The notes beneath the pieces were generated by a model. It made no database searches. It saw only the letters and a list, made by a program, of their open reading frames with translations, and was not told where the DNA came from. Source: Thermaceae bacterium (GTDB lineage: Bacteria > Deinococcota > Deinococci > Deinococcales > Marinithermaceae). From it: a DNA stretch of 10,406 nt. The number at the start of each line of letters is the position of its first letter. The first letter of the stretch is position 1. Location of the stretch: NCBI GenBank assembly GCA_027023345.1, contig JALVVO010000156.1:1-10406 (forward strand), in the 5' to 3' direction. The translations under genes and the position numbers were made by a program. Of this stretch, positions 5,167 through 10,406 are shown piece by piece.

Positions 5167-6392
5167 GCTTTGAGGAGAAGCTAGCCAGGCTGGCCGTTCG
5201 GGTGGGCTTGAACCTCCGCGAGGGGCAGGAGGTCTTCCTCACCGCCCACGTGGAACAGCTTCCCCTGGTGCGGGCGATCGCCCGCGAGGTCTACCGGGCC
5301 GGCGGGGTTGCGGTCGTGCCCTTTTTCGGCGACGACGAGCTCTCTCGCCTCCGCTTTGAGCTCGCGAGCGAGGCGGCGCTCGAGTACGCCCCCGAGTGGC
5401 TCTACCGGGCGATCGGGGAGCGGCTCGAAAGCGGCGAGATGGCCCGGCTCGCGGTGGTCGGCGAGGACCCCCGCCTCCTCGCCGGGTTCCCCCCGGAGCG
5501 CGTCGGACGGGCCATGCAGGCCCACGCGCGCGCCTACCGCCCGGTGCTGCTCCCGATCTCGCGCTTTGCCACCAACTGGACGATCGTCGGCTACCCGGTC
5601 CGGAGCTGGGCCCGGGCGGTCTTCCCCGAGCTTTCCGAGGACGAGGCCCTTTCGCGGCTTGGGGAGGCGATCCAGGTCGCGACCCGCCTCGACGCCGAGG
5701 ACCCCCTGGCCGAGTGGACCGCCCGCGCCGACGAGCTCTCCGCCCGGGCCCGCTGGCTCACCGAGCAAAACTTCCACGCCCTTCGCTTCCTCGGCCCCGG
5801 TACCGACCTCACCGTGGGCCTCGCCGAGGGGCACGTCTGGAAGGGGGGCTGGGGCGAGGCCAGGAACGGCCTCCGCGTGCTCCCCAACATCCCCACCGAG
5901 GAGGTCTTCACCATGCCCCACCGGGAGCGGGTCTTCGGCCGGGTGCGGGCGACGATGCCCTTCACCTTGAACGGGGTACTGGTCAAGGGGCTCGAGGTCC
6001 GCTTCGAGGGCGGGGTCGCGGTCGAGGTGCGGGCGGAGGAGGGGCTCGAGGCCATCCGGGCCCTGCTCGCCACCGACGAGGGGGCCAAAAGGCTCGGCGA
6101 GGTCGCGCTCGTCCCCGCCGACTCCGGCGTGCGGAGGGCGGGGGTGCTTTTCCTCAACACCCTCTTCGACGAAAACGCCGCGAGCCACCTCGCCTTCGGC
6201 CAGGCCTACAGCGAAAACCTCAAGGACGCCGACCGCTTTGCCCCCGAAGCGCGGAAGGCGAGGGGCATGAACGAAAGCCTCGTCCACCAGGACTGGATGA
6301 TCGGCTCCGAGGAGGTGGACGTCCTCGGCGTCCACGAAGACGGGCGCGAGGTGGTGCTGATGAAGCGGGGACGCTGGGCCTTCGCCGTCTAG
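5163..6392 (+). CDS. ampT: Aminopeptidase T-type M29 metallo-aminopeptidase
   Basis: A 409-residue protein, almost exactly the 408 residues of Thermus aminopeptidase T. M29 enzymes use two metal ions to release N-terminal residues from peptides in the cytoplasm. The expected ligands are in place, with Thermus numbering given from memory: Glu247 in NIPTEEVFTMPHR (E250), Glu313 in GEVALVP (E316), His342 in ASHLAFGQAY (H345), and His375 and Asp377 in NESLVHQDWMIGS (H376, D378). The catalytic Tyr349 (Y352) is also present. The chosen start ATG 5163 overlaps the upstream stop as ATGA and has AAGGAG 5 nt before it; starting at 5145 would add six residues with no support. Coupling to the S9 peptidase suggests joint peptide turnover, with the S9 enzyme trimming oligopeptides and this one finishing from the N-terminus. 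The stop TAG is part of a TAGAAT box for the next gene. Confidence 0.95.
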   Translation: MSFEEKLARLAVRVGLNLREGQEVFLTAHVEQLPLVRAIAREVYRAGGVAVVPFFGDDELSRLRFELASEAALEYAPEWLYRAIGERLESGEMARLAVVGEDPRLLAGFPPERVGRAMQAHARAYRPVLLPISRFATNWTIVGYPVRSWARAVFPELSEDEALSRLGEAIQVATRLDAEDPLAEWTARADELSARARWLTEQNFHALRFLGPGTDLTVGLAEGHVWKGGWGEARNGLRVLPNIPTEEVFTMPHRERVFGRVRATMPFTLNGVLVKGLEVRFEGGVAVEVRAEEGLEAIRALLATDEGAKRLGEVALVPADSGVRRAGVLFLNTLFDENAASHLAFGQAYSENLKDADRFAPEARKARGMNESLVHQDWMIGSEEVDVLGVHEDGREVVLMKRGRWAFAV

Positions 6393-6395
6393 AAT
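6390..6395 (+). promoter_or_regulatory. Possible leaderless -10 box (TAGAAT) before the YNP-repeat gene
   Basis: TAGAAT ends 6 nt before GTG 6402, the same spacing as at 1569 and 3352. The first three bases are the aminopeptidase stop codon, so chance is a real alternative, and no -35 is recognisable. GGAGG at 6396-6400 is only 1 nt from GTG, too close for a normal Shine-Dalgarno. Confidence 0.35.
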
Positions 6396-6401
6396 GGAGG
6401 C

Positions 6402-6683
6402 GTGAAGGTCCGCAAGTACAACCCGGTGGAGGGCACCTGGGAGGTGGTGCCCGAGGACTGGGAGCTCCAGTACAACCCGGTGACGGGGCGCTACCGGTAC
6501 GCCCCGCCGGGGTCGGGGCCGGTCTACAACCCCGCGGCGGACCGGTTCGACATTCAGCGAAAGGACGCGGGGCCGGTCTACAACCCGGTCGAGGACCGCT
6601 TCGAGACCGGGCGGGAGGACTACGAGCCCACCTACAACCCGATTACCGGCGCGTGGGAGATGCGCCCGCGGGACGACGACTGA
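6402..6683 (+). CDS. Small tandem-repeat protein, five 18-residue YNP repeats; function unknown
   Basis: A 93-residue acidic protein, apparently soluble and without a signal peptide, that is almost entirely repeat. Tyr residues at 6, 24, 42, 60 and 78 each begin a YNP motif, giving an exact 18-residue period. The pattern is about YNP-[VAI]-x3-[WYF]-x, then a Pro/Gly/Asp-rich linker; the hydrophobic/aromatic at +7 (W13, Y31, F49, F67, W85) is invariant in type. This looks like a string of short beta-hairpins or turns, with a Tyr and an aromatic pairing in each unit. There are no Cys or His, so metal binding is unlikely. The GTG start is supported because it takes in a complete first repeat and is 10 nt past the upstream stop. 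The gene may be co-transcribed with the two peptidases or have its own promoter. I do not recognise the family; a binding, scaffold or assembly role is possible but unsupported. Confidence 0.75.
   Translation: MKVRKYNPVEGTWEVVPEDWELQYNPVTGRYRYAPPGSGPVYNPAADRFDIQRKDAGPVYNPVEDRFETGREDYEPTYNPITGAWEMRPRDDD
6417..6680 (+). repeat. Five tandem 54-bp units in the YNP-repeat gene
   Basis: TACAACCC occurs exactly every 54 bp, at 6417, 6471, 6525, 6579 and 6633; the last unit is 48 bp. Outside this core the units have diverged at the DNA level while keeping the encoded aromatic position, so this is an old expansion kept by selection on the protein rather than a recent duplication. Confidence 0.9.
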
Positions 6684-6981
6684 GGGCGGCCCCGAACGCC
6701 GCGCCGAGGGCGTCGGCGAGCCAGTCCAGAATGCTCGCCTCGCGGCCGGGGACGAAGGCTTGGTGGAGCTCGTCGCTTAAGCCGTAGAGGGCGGCGATCG
6801 CGAGGGCAAGGTCAAACTGCCCGGTGCCCCGGCCGAGCAGGAAGCCGAGGACGGCGTACTCGAGGAAGTGCGCGAGCTTGTCCCAGGGCGGGGGGATCCC
6901 GGCTGCGCTCCCCGGGAGCGAGGAGAGGGCGAAGATCGCCGCCATGTAGAGGAGGGCGGCGGCGAGGTAGGCCCGGTTCAT
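6643..6981 (-). CDS. VanZ-family integral membrane protein
   Basis: A 112-residue membrane protein with about four hydrophobic segments (roughly residues 5-22, 38-52, 56-69 and 88-104). VanZ-like family hallmarks are present: WDKLAHFLEYAVLGFLLG at 33-50, SDELHQAFVPGR at 69-80 and DWLAD at 86-90. Family members include VanZ of teicoplanin-resistance operons, but most, like this short chromosomal form, have no established function; a role in envelope lipid or cell-wall chemistry is inferred at best. The ATG overlaps the TGA of the epimerase gene (ATGA) and has no well-spaced Shine-Dalgarno, so translation probably depends on coupling. It is the last gene of the minus-strand operon. Its 3' end overlaps the end of the repeat-protein gene on the other strand by 41 bp; the C-terminal tail after residue 106 (AGASPTRR region) is low in conserved features. 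Confidence 0.85.
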   Translation of the reverse strand: MNRAYLAAALLYMAAIFALSSLPGSAAGIPPPWDKLAHFLEYAVLGFLLGRGTGQFDLALAIAALYGLSDELHQAFVPGREASILDWLADALGAAFGAALSRRPAGASPTRR

Positions 6982-7373
6982 TCCTCGACCAGCTCGACCA
7001 GCACCCCGTGGAAGGCCCTAGGGTGGACGAAGGCGACGAGGTGGCCGCCAAAGCCCATCCTCGGGGCCTCGTCCACGAGCGGGAGGCCCTCGGCCCTGAG
7101 CTCGGCGAGCTTGGCCTCAAGGTCGGGGACGGCGAAGGCCAGGTGGTGGAGGCCCGGGCCGCGGCGGGCGAGGAACCGCCCCACCGGGGTCTCGGGGCCG
7201 GTGGGCTCGAGGAGTTCGAGGAGCGCCCCGCCTCCCGGGGGCTCGAGCATCGCCACCCGCACCCCCTGGCTTTCGACTTCCCCCTCGGCCCGGACCCTGA
7301 AGCCGAGGAGGGCGTAGCGGGCCTTCGCCTCCTCGAGGTCCTCGACCGCGTGGCCTACGTGGTGGAGGTGCAT
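6978..7373 (-). CDS. mce: Methylmalonyl-CoA epimerase-type VOC (glyoxalase-fold) protein
   Basis: A 131-residue protein with two beta-alpha-beta-beta-beta halves. Residues in the places of the epimerase metal site are visible: His5 in HHVGHAVEDLE, Gln36 in SQGVRVAML, His77 in GPGLHHLAFAV and Glu127 in HGVLVELVEE; ELLEP at 53-57 and the G-x-L-V-E end are also typical. Methylmalonyl-CoA epimerase interconverts the R and S isomers on the route between propionyl-CoA and succinyl-CoA. Other VOC enzymes share the fold, and no mutase or carboxylase gene lies in the window, so the assignment is by sequence only. The start ATG (7371-7373) has GAGGAG 5 nt upstream; the frame is open further upstream to 7586, but that region is the NifX-domain gene read in another frame. 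It overlaps that gene by 19 nt and the VanZ gene by ATGA. Confidence 0.87.
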   Translation of the reverse strand: MHLHHVGHAVEDLEEAKARYALLGFRVRAEGEVESQGVRVAMLEPPGGGALLELLEPTGPETPVGRFLARRGPGLHHLAFAVPDLEAKLAELRAEGLPLVDEAPRMGFGGHLVAFVHPRAFHGVLVELVEE

Positions 7374-7687
7374 CCCAGCTCCTCGAGCGCCTCCGCCAGG
7401 GTCTCGGCCTCGGTCTTTCGGGTGGGGACCGGCGGGGCGGCGTGGGCGTGGTGGTGGGGTTCGTCGTGGCCGAAGCGCCGGCCCACCCAGAGGGCGGTGC
7501 CGGCGAGCAGGTCCTTGAGCTTTGCGGGCTTGTTGCCGCCTTCTTCCCGGGCGTAGGGGTTTTCCAGCCGCCCGAGCTCCCGGCACCCTTCCCCCTCCAC
7601 CTCGAAGACCGCGTAGAAGGGGGCGTGGCCGAAGGGGCCGGGGTAGACCCCCTTTCCGTCCTTGGCGAGCGCGATCGCGACTCTCAT
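7355..7687 (-). CDS. Small NifX/NifB-domain (PF02579-like) protein with a histidine cluster
   Basis: A 110-residue protein. The N-terminal half matches the dinitrogenase iron-molybdenum cofactor family: MRVAIALAKDGKGVYPGPFGHAPFYAVFEVE (residues 1-31, interrupted here only for naming), with FGHAPFYAVFE at 19-29 as the usual FG-x-A-x-x-F strand, followed by an N-x-Y turn at 43-45. The second half (LAGTALWVGRRFG, 61-73) keeps a strand but the normal glycine-rich loop is replaced by GHDEPHHHAHA at 73-83, five His in nine residues. The C-terminus has the usual helix (ETLAEALEELG). Family members bind iron-sulfur or FeMo clusters or other metals; no nitrogenase genes are present, so this is a stand-alone, probably metal-binding protein of unknown role. 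It starts 10 nt past the lipoprotein stop and overlaps the epimerase gene by 19 nt. No Shine-Dalgarno is visible before ATG 7687. Confidence 0.72.
   Translation of the reverse strand: MRVAIALAKDGKGVYPGPFGHAPFYAVFEVEGEGCRELGRLENPYAREEGGNKPAKLKDLLAGTALWVGRRFGHDEPHHHAHAAPPVPTRKTEAETLAEALEELGCTSTT
7379..7384 (-). promoter_or_regulatory. Shine-Dalgarno GAGGAG deciding the epimerase start
   Basis: Read on the minus strand, GAGGAG lies inside the end of the NifX-domain gene, 5 nt before the ATG at 7373. It supports the short form of the epimerase over the longer open frame. Confidence 0.75.
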
Positions 7688-7694
7688 GGAAGGT

Positions 7695-7700
7695 AGCCTA
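7695..7700 (-). promoter_or_regulatory. Possible internal -10 box (TAGGCT) before the NifX-domain gene
   Basis: On the minus strand TAGGCT ends 7 nt before ATG 7687, the same hexamer as at 1569 and 3352. Its first three bases are the lipoprotein stop codon, and no -35 is evident, so it may be chance. The intervening ACCTTCC is not a ribosome binding site, which leaves leaderless initiation or read-through coupling as options. Confidence 0.35.
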
Positions 7701-8669
7701 GCGCAGGACGAAGCCGGAGAGGGCCCGGACCCCAGGGAGGGAAAGGGACCGAAGCCGTTGGGGCGGCAGCCCGGCGGCGTCGTAGACGAGCAGGTACTCG
7801 CCGGTTGCCAGGTAGAGGTAGAGGTCGGGGTCGAGCCAGCCGGCGGCGACGAGAGGGTAGGCGACCTCGTAGCGCTCGTCCCCGCTCAGCATCAGGAAGC
7901 CCTCGCCGTAGGCGACGGCCACCCCGAGGTCGCCGGTGAGCTGCTCGGGGCGGGCTTCCTTGGCCACGGCCTTCTTCGTGAGGGTGCCTCCGTCGAAGCG
8001 CCAGAGCTCGCCCCCCGCGAGCGCCCAGAGCGCGCCTTCGGCGGCGGCGAGGTGGAGGCGAAGGGGCTCGGCTCGCTCCGGGGTCGCGAGGTCCCGCGCG
8101 AACGCGGGCCCCTCGCCGAGGAGCTCGAAGTGCCAGCCCGAGGCCCGGGCGTAGGCGAGGGCCGGGCGGTCGCCCGAGTCGGTGGGGAAGAGAGCGAGGT
8201 CGAGGGGGGTAAAGCCCGCAAAATCGGCGGTGTCCAGCGCCGCCGGTTCGTCGTCGGGGGCGGCGTCCTTTTCCAGGCGCCAGACCCGCTCGGGGGCGCA
8301 GAAGACGAGGACCTCGCGTTCCCCGAGCGCCAGGTGGCCGCCGGCGCAGCCGTCAGGGAGGGGCCAGGCGGCCTCGAGGGCGTCCCCCTCGGCCGGGGCG
8401 GCGTCCTCGGTGAAGCCGTCGGTGGCGTAGCGGCGGAGCTCGGCGTCGGTGAGGACCCAGAGCTTTTCGTCGGCGGCGAGGTCCTGGACGCCGGCGAGGC
8501 TCCAGCGGCCGAGGGCCCCTGAGCTTCCCTCCCTGAGGGCGCGGGTGAGGTGGAAGGAAACGCCCCCGTCGTCGGCCGCCAAAAGCACCACCGGGAGCTC
8601 GGGTTCCCGCGTGCCCTCGCAGGCGGCGAGGGCCAGGGCCAGAAGGAAAAGAAGGAAAAGCCTCCTCAC
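7698..8669 (-). CDS. Putative outer-envelope lipoprotein with beta-propeller-like repeats; function unknown
   Basis: A 323-residue protein starting MRRLFLLFLLALALAAC: two Arg, a hydrophobic stretch and a lipobox LAAC with the lipidated Cys at 17 (next residue Glu). The mature part is rich in short strand motifs of the type LW-x-L-x-x-x-E-L-x-R-Y or W-R-F, for example KLWVLTDAELRRY, ERVWRLEKD, GALWALAGGELWRFDGG and LYLYLATGEYLLVYDAAG, at spacings suggesting propeller blades. It is not recognisable by family. The start is a GTG at 8667-8669 that overlaps the TGA of the upstream beta-barrel gene (GTGA), with only a G-rich stretch about 10 nt upstream, so coupled translation is likely. The stop is 10 nt before the NifX-domain gene. 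Lipoprotein partners of LptD-like (LptE) or BamA-like (BamB, a propeller lipoprotein) barrels offer a precedent for its position, but homology to either is not visible. Confidence 0.75.
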   Translation of the reverse strand: MRRLFLLFLLALALAACEGTREPELPVVLLAADDGGVSFHLTRALREGSSGALGRWSLAGVQDLAADEKLWVLTDAELRRYATDGFTEDAAPAEGDALEAAWPLPDGCAGGHLALGEREVLVFCAPERVWRLEKDAAPDDEPAALDTADFAGFTPLDLALFPTDSGDRPALAYARASGWHFELLGEGPAFARDLATPERAEPLRLHLAAAEGALWALAGGELWRFDGGTLTKKAVAKEARPEQLTGDLGVAVAYGEGFLMLSGDERYEVAYPLVAAGWLDPDLYLYLATGEYLLVYDAAGLPPQRLRSLSLPGVRALSGFVLR

Positions 8670-10405
8670 GGCAGGCGCACCCCCCCGGGGAGGAGGATGC
8701 CCTCGTCGTCGAAGGCAAGGTCCGCGCTCCTCCCCGCGTAGACGAGGCTCAGGCGAACCTCCTCCTTCTCGGTGTCGATGGTGTAGCGGAGCGCCCAGCA
8801 GCAGCGGTCGTAGGTAAGGACGAAGCGGGGCTTCAGGGGCGTGGGCTCCCCGCTTCTTAGGTCGAAGCTTTGGTTTAAGAAGGTGGAGAGGAAGACCCGG
8901 GTCGGCCCCTCGCGGCTAAGCGCCAGGGTGACGCCGAAGTTTTGGAAGGCAAGGGTCTCTCGCCCGCCGCTTCGGCGGTAGCCGAGCCCTCCCTGGATGG
9001 CGAGGGAGGGGGTGAGCTCGACCCCGCCCCGGAGGGCGAGCTCCCGGACGTAGACCCCGGGGTCCTCGAGGTCGGGGAGGTGGAGCCTGAGGGCGGCGTC
9101 CCAGCGGCCCTCGGGCGCGTTGCCGCTGCTTTTGAGCGTGAGGCTCGCTTGCTCGATCCCCTCGCCGGCGAGCCGGGCGGAGAGCTCCGCCCGGTGGGTG
9201 CGGTAGGCGAGGGTGAGGCCGGCGTCGAGCTTGCCCTCGCTCGGGTCTTCGGGTTCCTCCATCCCGTCGGGACGGGGGTAGCGGAGCCGCCCCCCGAGCT
9301 TCAAGGGCCCGAGCCCAAGGCTCGCGTTAGCGGCGAGGACCTCCCGGCGGTGGTCGTAGGTGGCCTGGAGGCTCGCGCTCCTCTGCCCCTGGCGGAAGGC
9401 GAGGCTCGCCTGGCTATGGAGGAAGCGTCCCTCCCCCGGGTCGTAGCGGGTGGAGAGGGTGGCGCTGCCCCCGGGGAGGGCGTAGCTCGCCCGAAGGGTC
9501 AGGGGGTCGTAGCGGTCCTCGTCCCAGCGGTAGCCGAGCGTGGCCCGGAGGCTGAAGGGGCGGGGGCTTAAGTTTAGTTCGCCGGCGACGGCGAGGGGTT
9601 TTCCTTCTTCGAGCTCACGCCGGTAGCGGATCCGGGCGAAGAGCGCCCCCTCCTTGACCTTGGCCTCGGCGGCGAGGGGGAGGAGGGTTTTTTCGAAGAA
9701 CTCGTAGCCCGACTCCAGCGAGAACTCGAAGGGCTTTGGTTTCAGCCGAAGGTAGGGGACGAGCGCGGCGCTCCGCCGGGTGGGCAGGCGGTCGAAGGCA
9801 AAGGGGGTCTCGCCCTCCCGGACCCGGCGCGTGAGGCGAAGGCCGGTCTCGAGGGGGCCGGCCCGGAGCCCGGCCTTGAGTGAGCTTTGCCAGTCCACCT
9901 GGACCTCGGCGGTGCTATAGTAGTAGCCGGTGAAGGCGTTCTCGCCCGAGAGGAAGACGCCTTTCGGGAGGCGGGGGGCGAAGCGCTCGCGGTGCTCGAG
10001 CAGCACCCTCCCGGCGAGCGCCCGGGGGCCGAGGGCCCGGGCCGAGCGGTTTTGCCGGTTGGTGGCGGCCTCGTAGCCCCCGACCACCGCCCGGCCGGTG
10101 AGCGAGAGGCTTCCGAGGCGCACCCCCTTGCGCCAGGCGAGCTCGACCTCGGGGGTGGGGTAGCGGCCGGTGGGGGTGGGGGCGTCGGGCGCGGTGTCGA
10201 AGGTCCGCTCCAGGGTGAAGCGGACGTAGGGGTCGGTCTTCTCGGTCTTTTCAGCGGTGGCGGTGAGGTAAAGCCGCCCCCGGACCCGCCGGTCGTCGCG
10301 CTTTAGGGAAAAGCTCCGCTTCCAGCCCCCGGCCTCGAGCGCCCACTCGGCGAGGAGCTCGATCGTTCCCTCGGTCTCGCCCACGGGCGGGGGCAGGTAG
10401 AGGAA
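8666..10405 (-). CDS. LptD-like outer-membrane beta-barrel protein (N-terminus outside window)
   Basis: The frame is open through the right edge (the GTG at 10384 is internal), so at least 579 C-terminal residues are visible and the N-terminal part is missing. Nearly the whole length is alternating polar/aromatic strands of 9-12 residues with Gly/Asp turns, for example VELAWRKGVRLGSLSLTGRAV, FSLESGYEFF and ATLGYRWDEDRYDPLTLRAS, as in an outer-membrane barrel. Near the C-terminus TYDRCCWALRYTID carries an adjacent Cys pair (codons at 8798-8803) followed by Trp, which matches the conserved CCW/CCY site of LptD; these are the only cysteines in the visible part. In proteobacteria LptD inserts lipopolysaccharide into the outer leaflet and its paired Cys form disulfides with N-terminal Cys. 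Thermaceae have an outer membrane but no classical lipopolysaccharide, so the cargo here is unknown. The gene overlaps the lipoprotein gene by GTGA. A different OstA-like or generic barrel remains possible. Confidence 0.78.
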   Translation of the reverse strand, partial: FLYLPPPVGETEGTIELLAEWALEAGGWKRSFSLKRDDRRVRGRLYLTATAEKTEKTDPYVRFTLERTFDTAPDAPTPTGRYPTPEVELAWRKGVRLGSLSLTGRAVVGGYEAATNRQNRSARALGPRALAGRVLLEHRERFAPRLPKGVFLSGENAFTGYYYSTAEVQVDWQSSLKAGLRAGPLETGLRLTRRVREGETPFAFDRLPTRRSAALVPYLRLKPKPFEFSLESGYEFFEKTLLPLAAEAKVKEGALFARIRYRRELEEGKPLAVAGELNLSPRPFSLRATLGYRWDEDRYDPLTLRASYALPGGSATLSTRYDPGEGRFLHSQASLAFRQGQRSASLQATYDHRREVLAANASLGLGPLKLGGRLRYPRPDGMEEPEDPSEGKLDAGLTLAYRTHRAELSARLAGEGIEQASLTLKSSGNAPEGRWDAALRLHLPDLEDPGVYVRELALRGGVELTPSLAIQGGLGYRRSGGRETLAFQNFGVTLALSREGPTRVFLSTFLNQSFDLRSGEPTPLKPRFVLTYDRCCWALRYTIDTEKEEVRLSLVYAGRSADLAFDDEGILLPGGVRLP

Positions 10406-10406
10406 C

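Noticed and set aside
5181..6335. Long antisense open frame (384 codons) opposite the aminopeptidase gene
   Set aside because: Same shadow effect; the plus strand carries all M29 metal ligands and a good ribosome binding site.
6396..6400. GGAGG as Shine-Dalgarno of the YNP-repeat gene
   Set aside because: Only 1 nt from the GTG; no later in-frame start keeps the first repeat. It could matter only if initiation is unusual.
7374..7586. N-terminal extension of the epimerase frame
   Set aside because: The extra residues are Arg/Pro/Gly-rich and unlike any epimerase; the region codes for the NifX-domain protein in another frame, and GAGGAG marks the internal ATG.
7662..8522. Plus-strand open frame (286 codons) opposite the lipoprotein gene
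   Set aside because: Gly/Glu/Val-rich shadow; the minus strand gives a lipobox, a coupled start and beta-strand repeats.
10382..10384. GTG at 10384 as the start of the barrel gene
   Set aside because: The frame continues to the edge of the window, and no signal peptide follows this codon as an outer-membrane protein would need.

Overview
The window is a very GC-rich, gene-dense stretch from what looks like a Thermaceae bacterium (Deinococcota; a Thermus, Oceanithermus or Marinithermus relative). The case rests on an aminopeptidase T-type M29 peptidase of almost exactly the Thermus AmpT length, a DEAD-box helicase that resembles Thermus Hera, near-total G/C at third codon positions, and promoter-like TANNNT boxes 6-7 nt from start codons, as expected for leaderless transcripts in this phylum. 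The genus is inference.

Left half, plus strand: the 3' part of a CPA2-type Na+(K+)/H+ antiporter with a C-terminal RCK/TrkA module (gene starts left of the window); a small carboxymuconolactone decarboxylase-family protein; a DEAD-box RNA helicase; an S9 prolyl-oligopeptidase-family serine peptidase; an M29 metallo-aminopeptidase that overlaps it by ATGA; and a 93-residue protein made of five exact 18-residue repeats beginning YNP. The two peptidases form a translationally coupled peptide-degradation pair.

Right half, minus strand (transcribed from right to left): an outer-membrane beta-barrel with an LptD-like C-terminal CCW motif (gene starts right of the window); a beta-propeller-like lipoprotein; a small NifX/NifB-domain protein with a histidine cluster; a methylmalonyl-CoA epimerase-type VOC protein; and a VanZ-family membrane protein. 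Adjacent genes overlap (GTGA, 19 nt, ATGA) or are 10 nt apart, so this reads as one five-gene operon. Its last gene overlaps the repeat-protein gene tail to tail by 41 bp.

The only real intergenic region (1923-2018, before the helicase) is the most interesting part. It has a good -35/-10 promoter in an AT-rich island with two abutting palindromes, then a leader of about 65 nt. That leader contains a perfect 14-bp inverted repeat whose right arm includes the helicase Shine-Dalgarno sequence, 4 nt from the ATG. This suggests translation is gated by RNA structure, possibly by the helicase itself. No RNA genes, insertion sequences, CRISPR arrays or convincing intrinsic terminators were seen.
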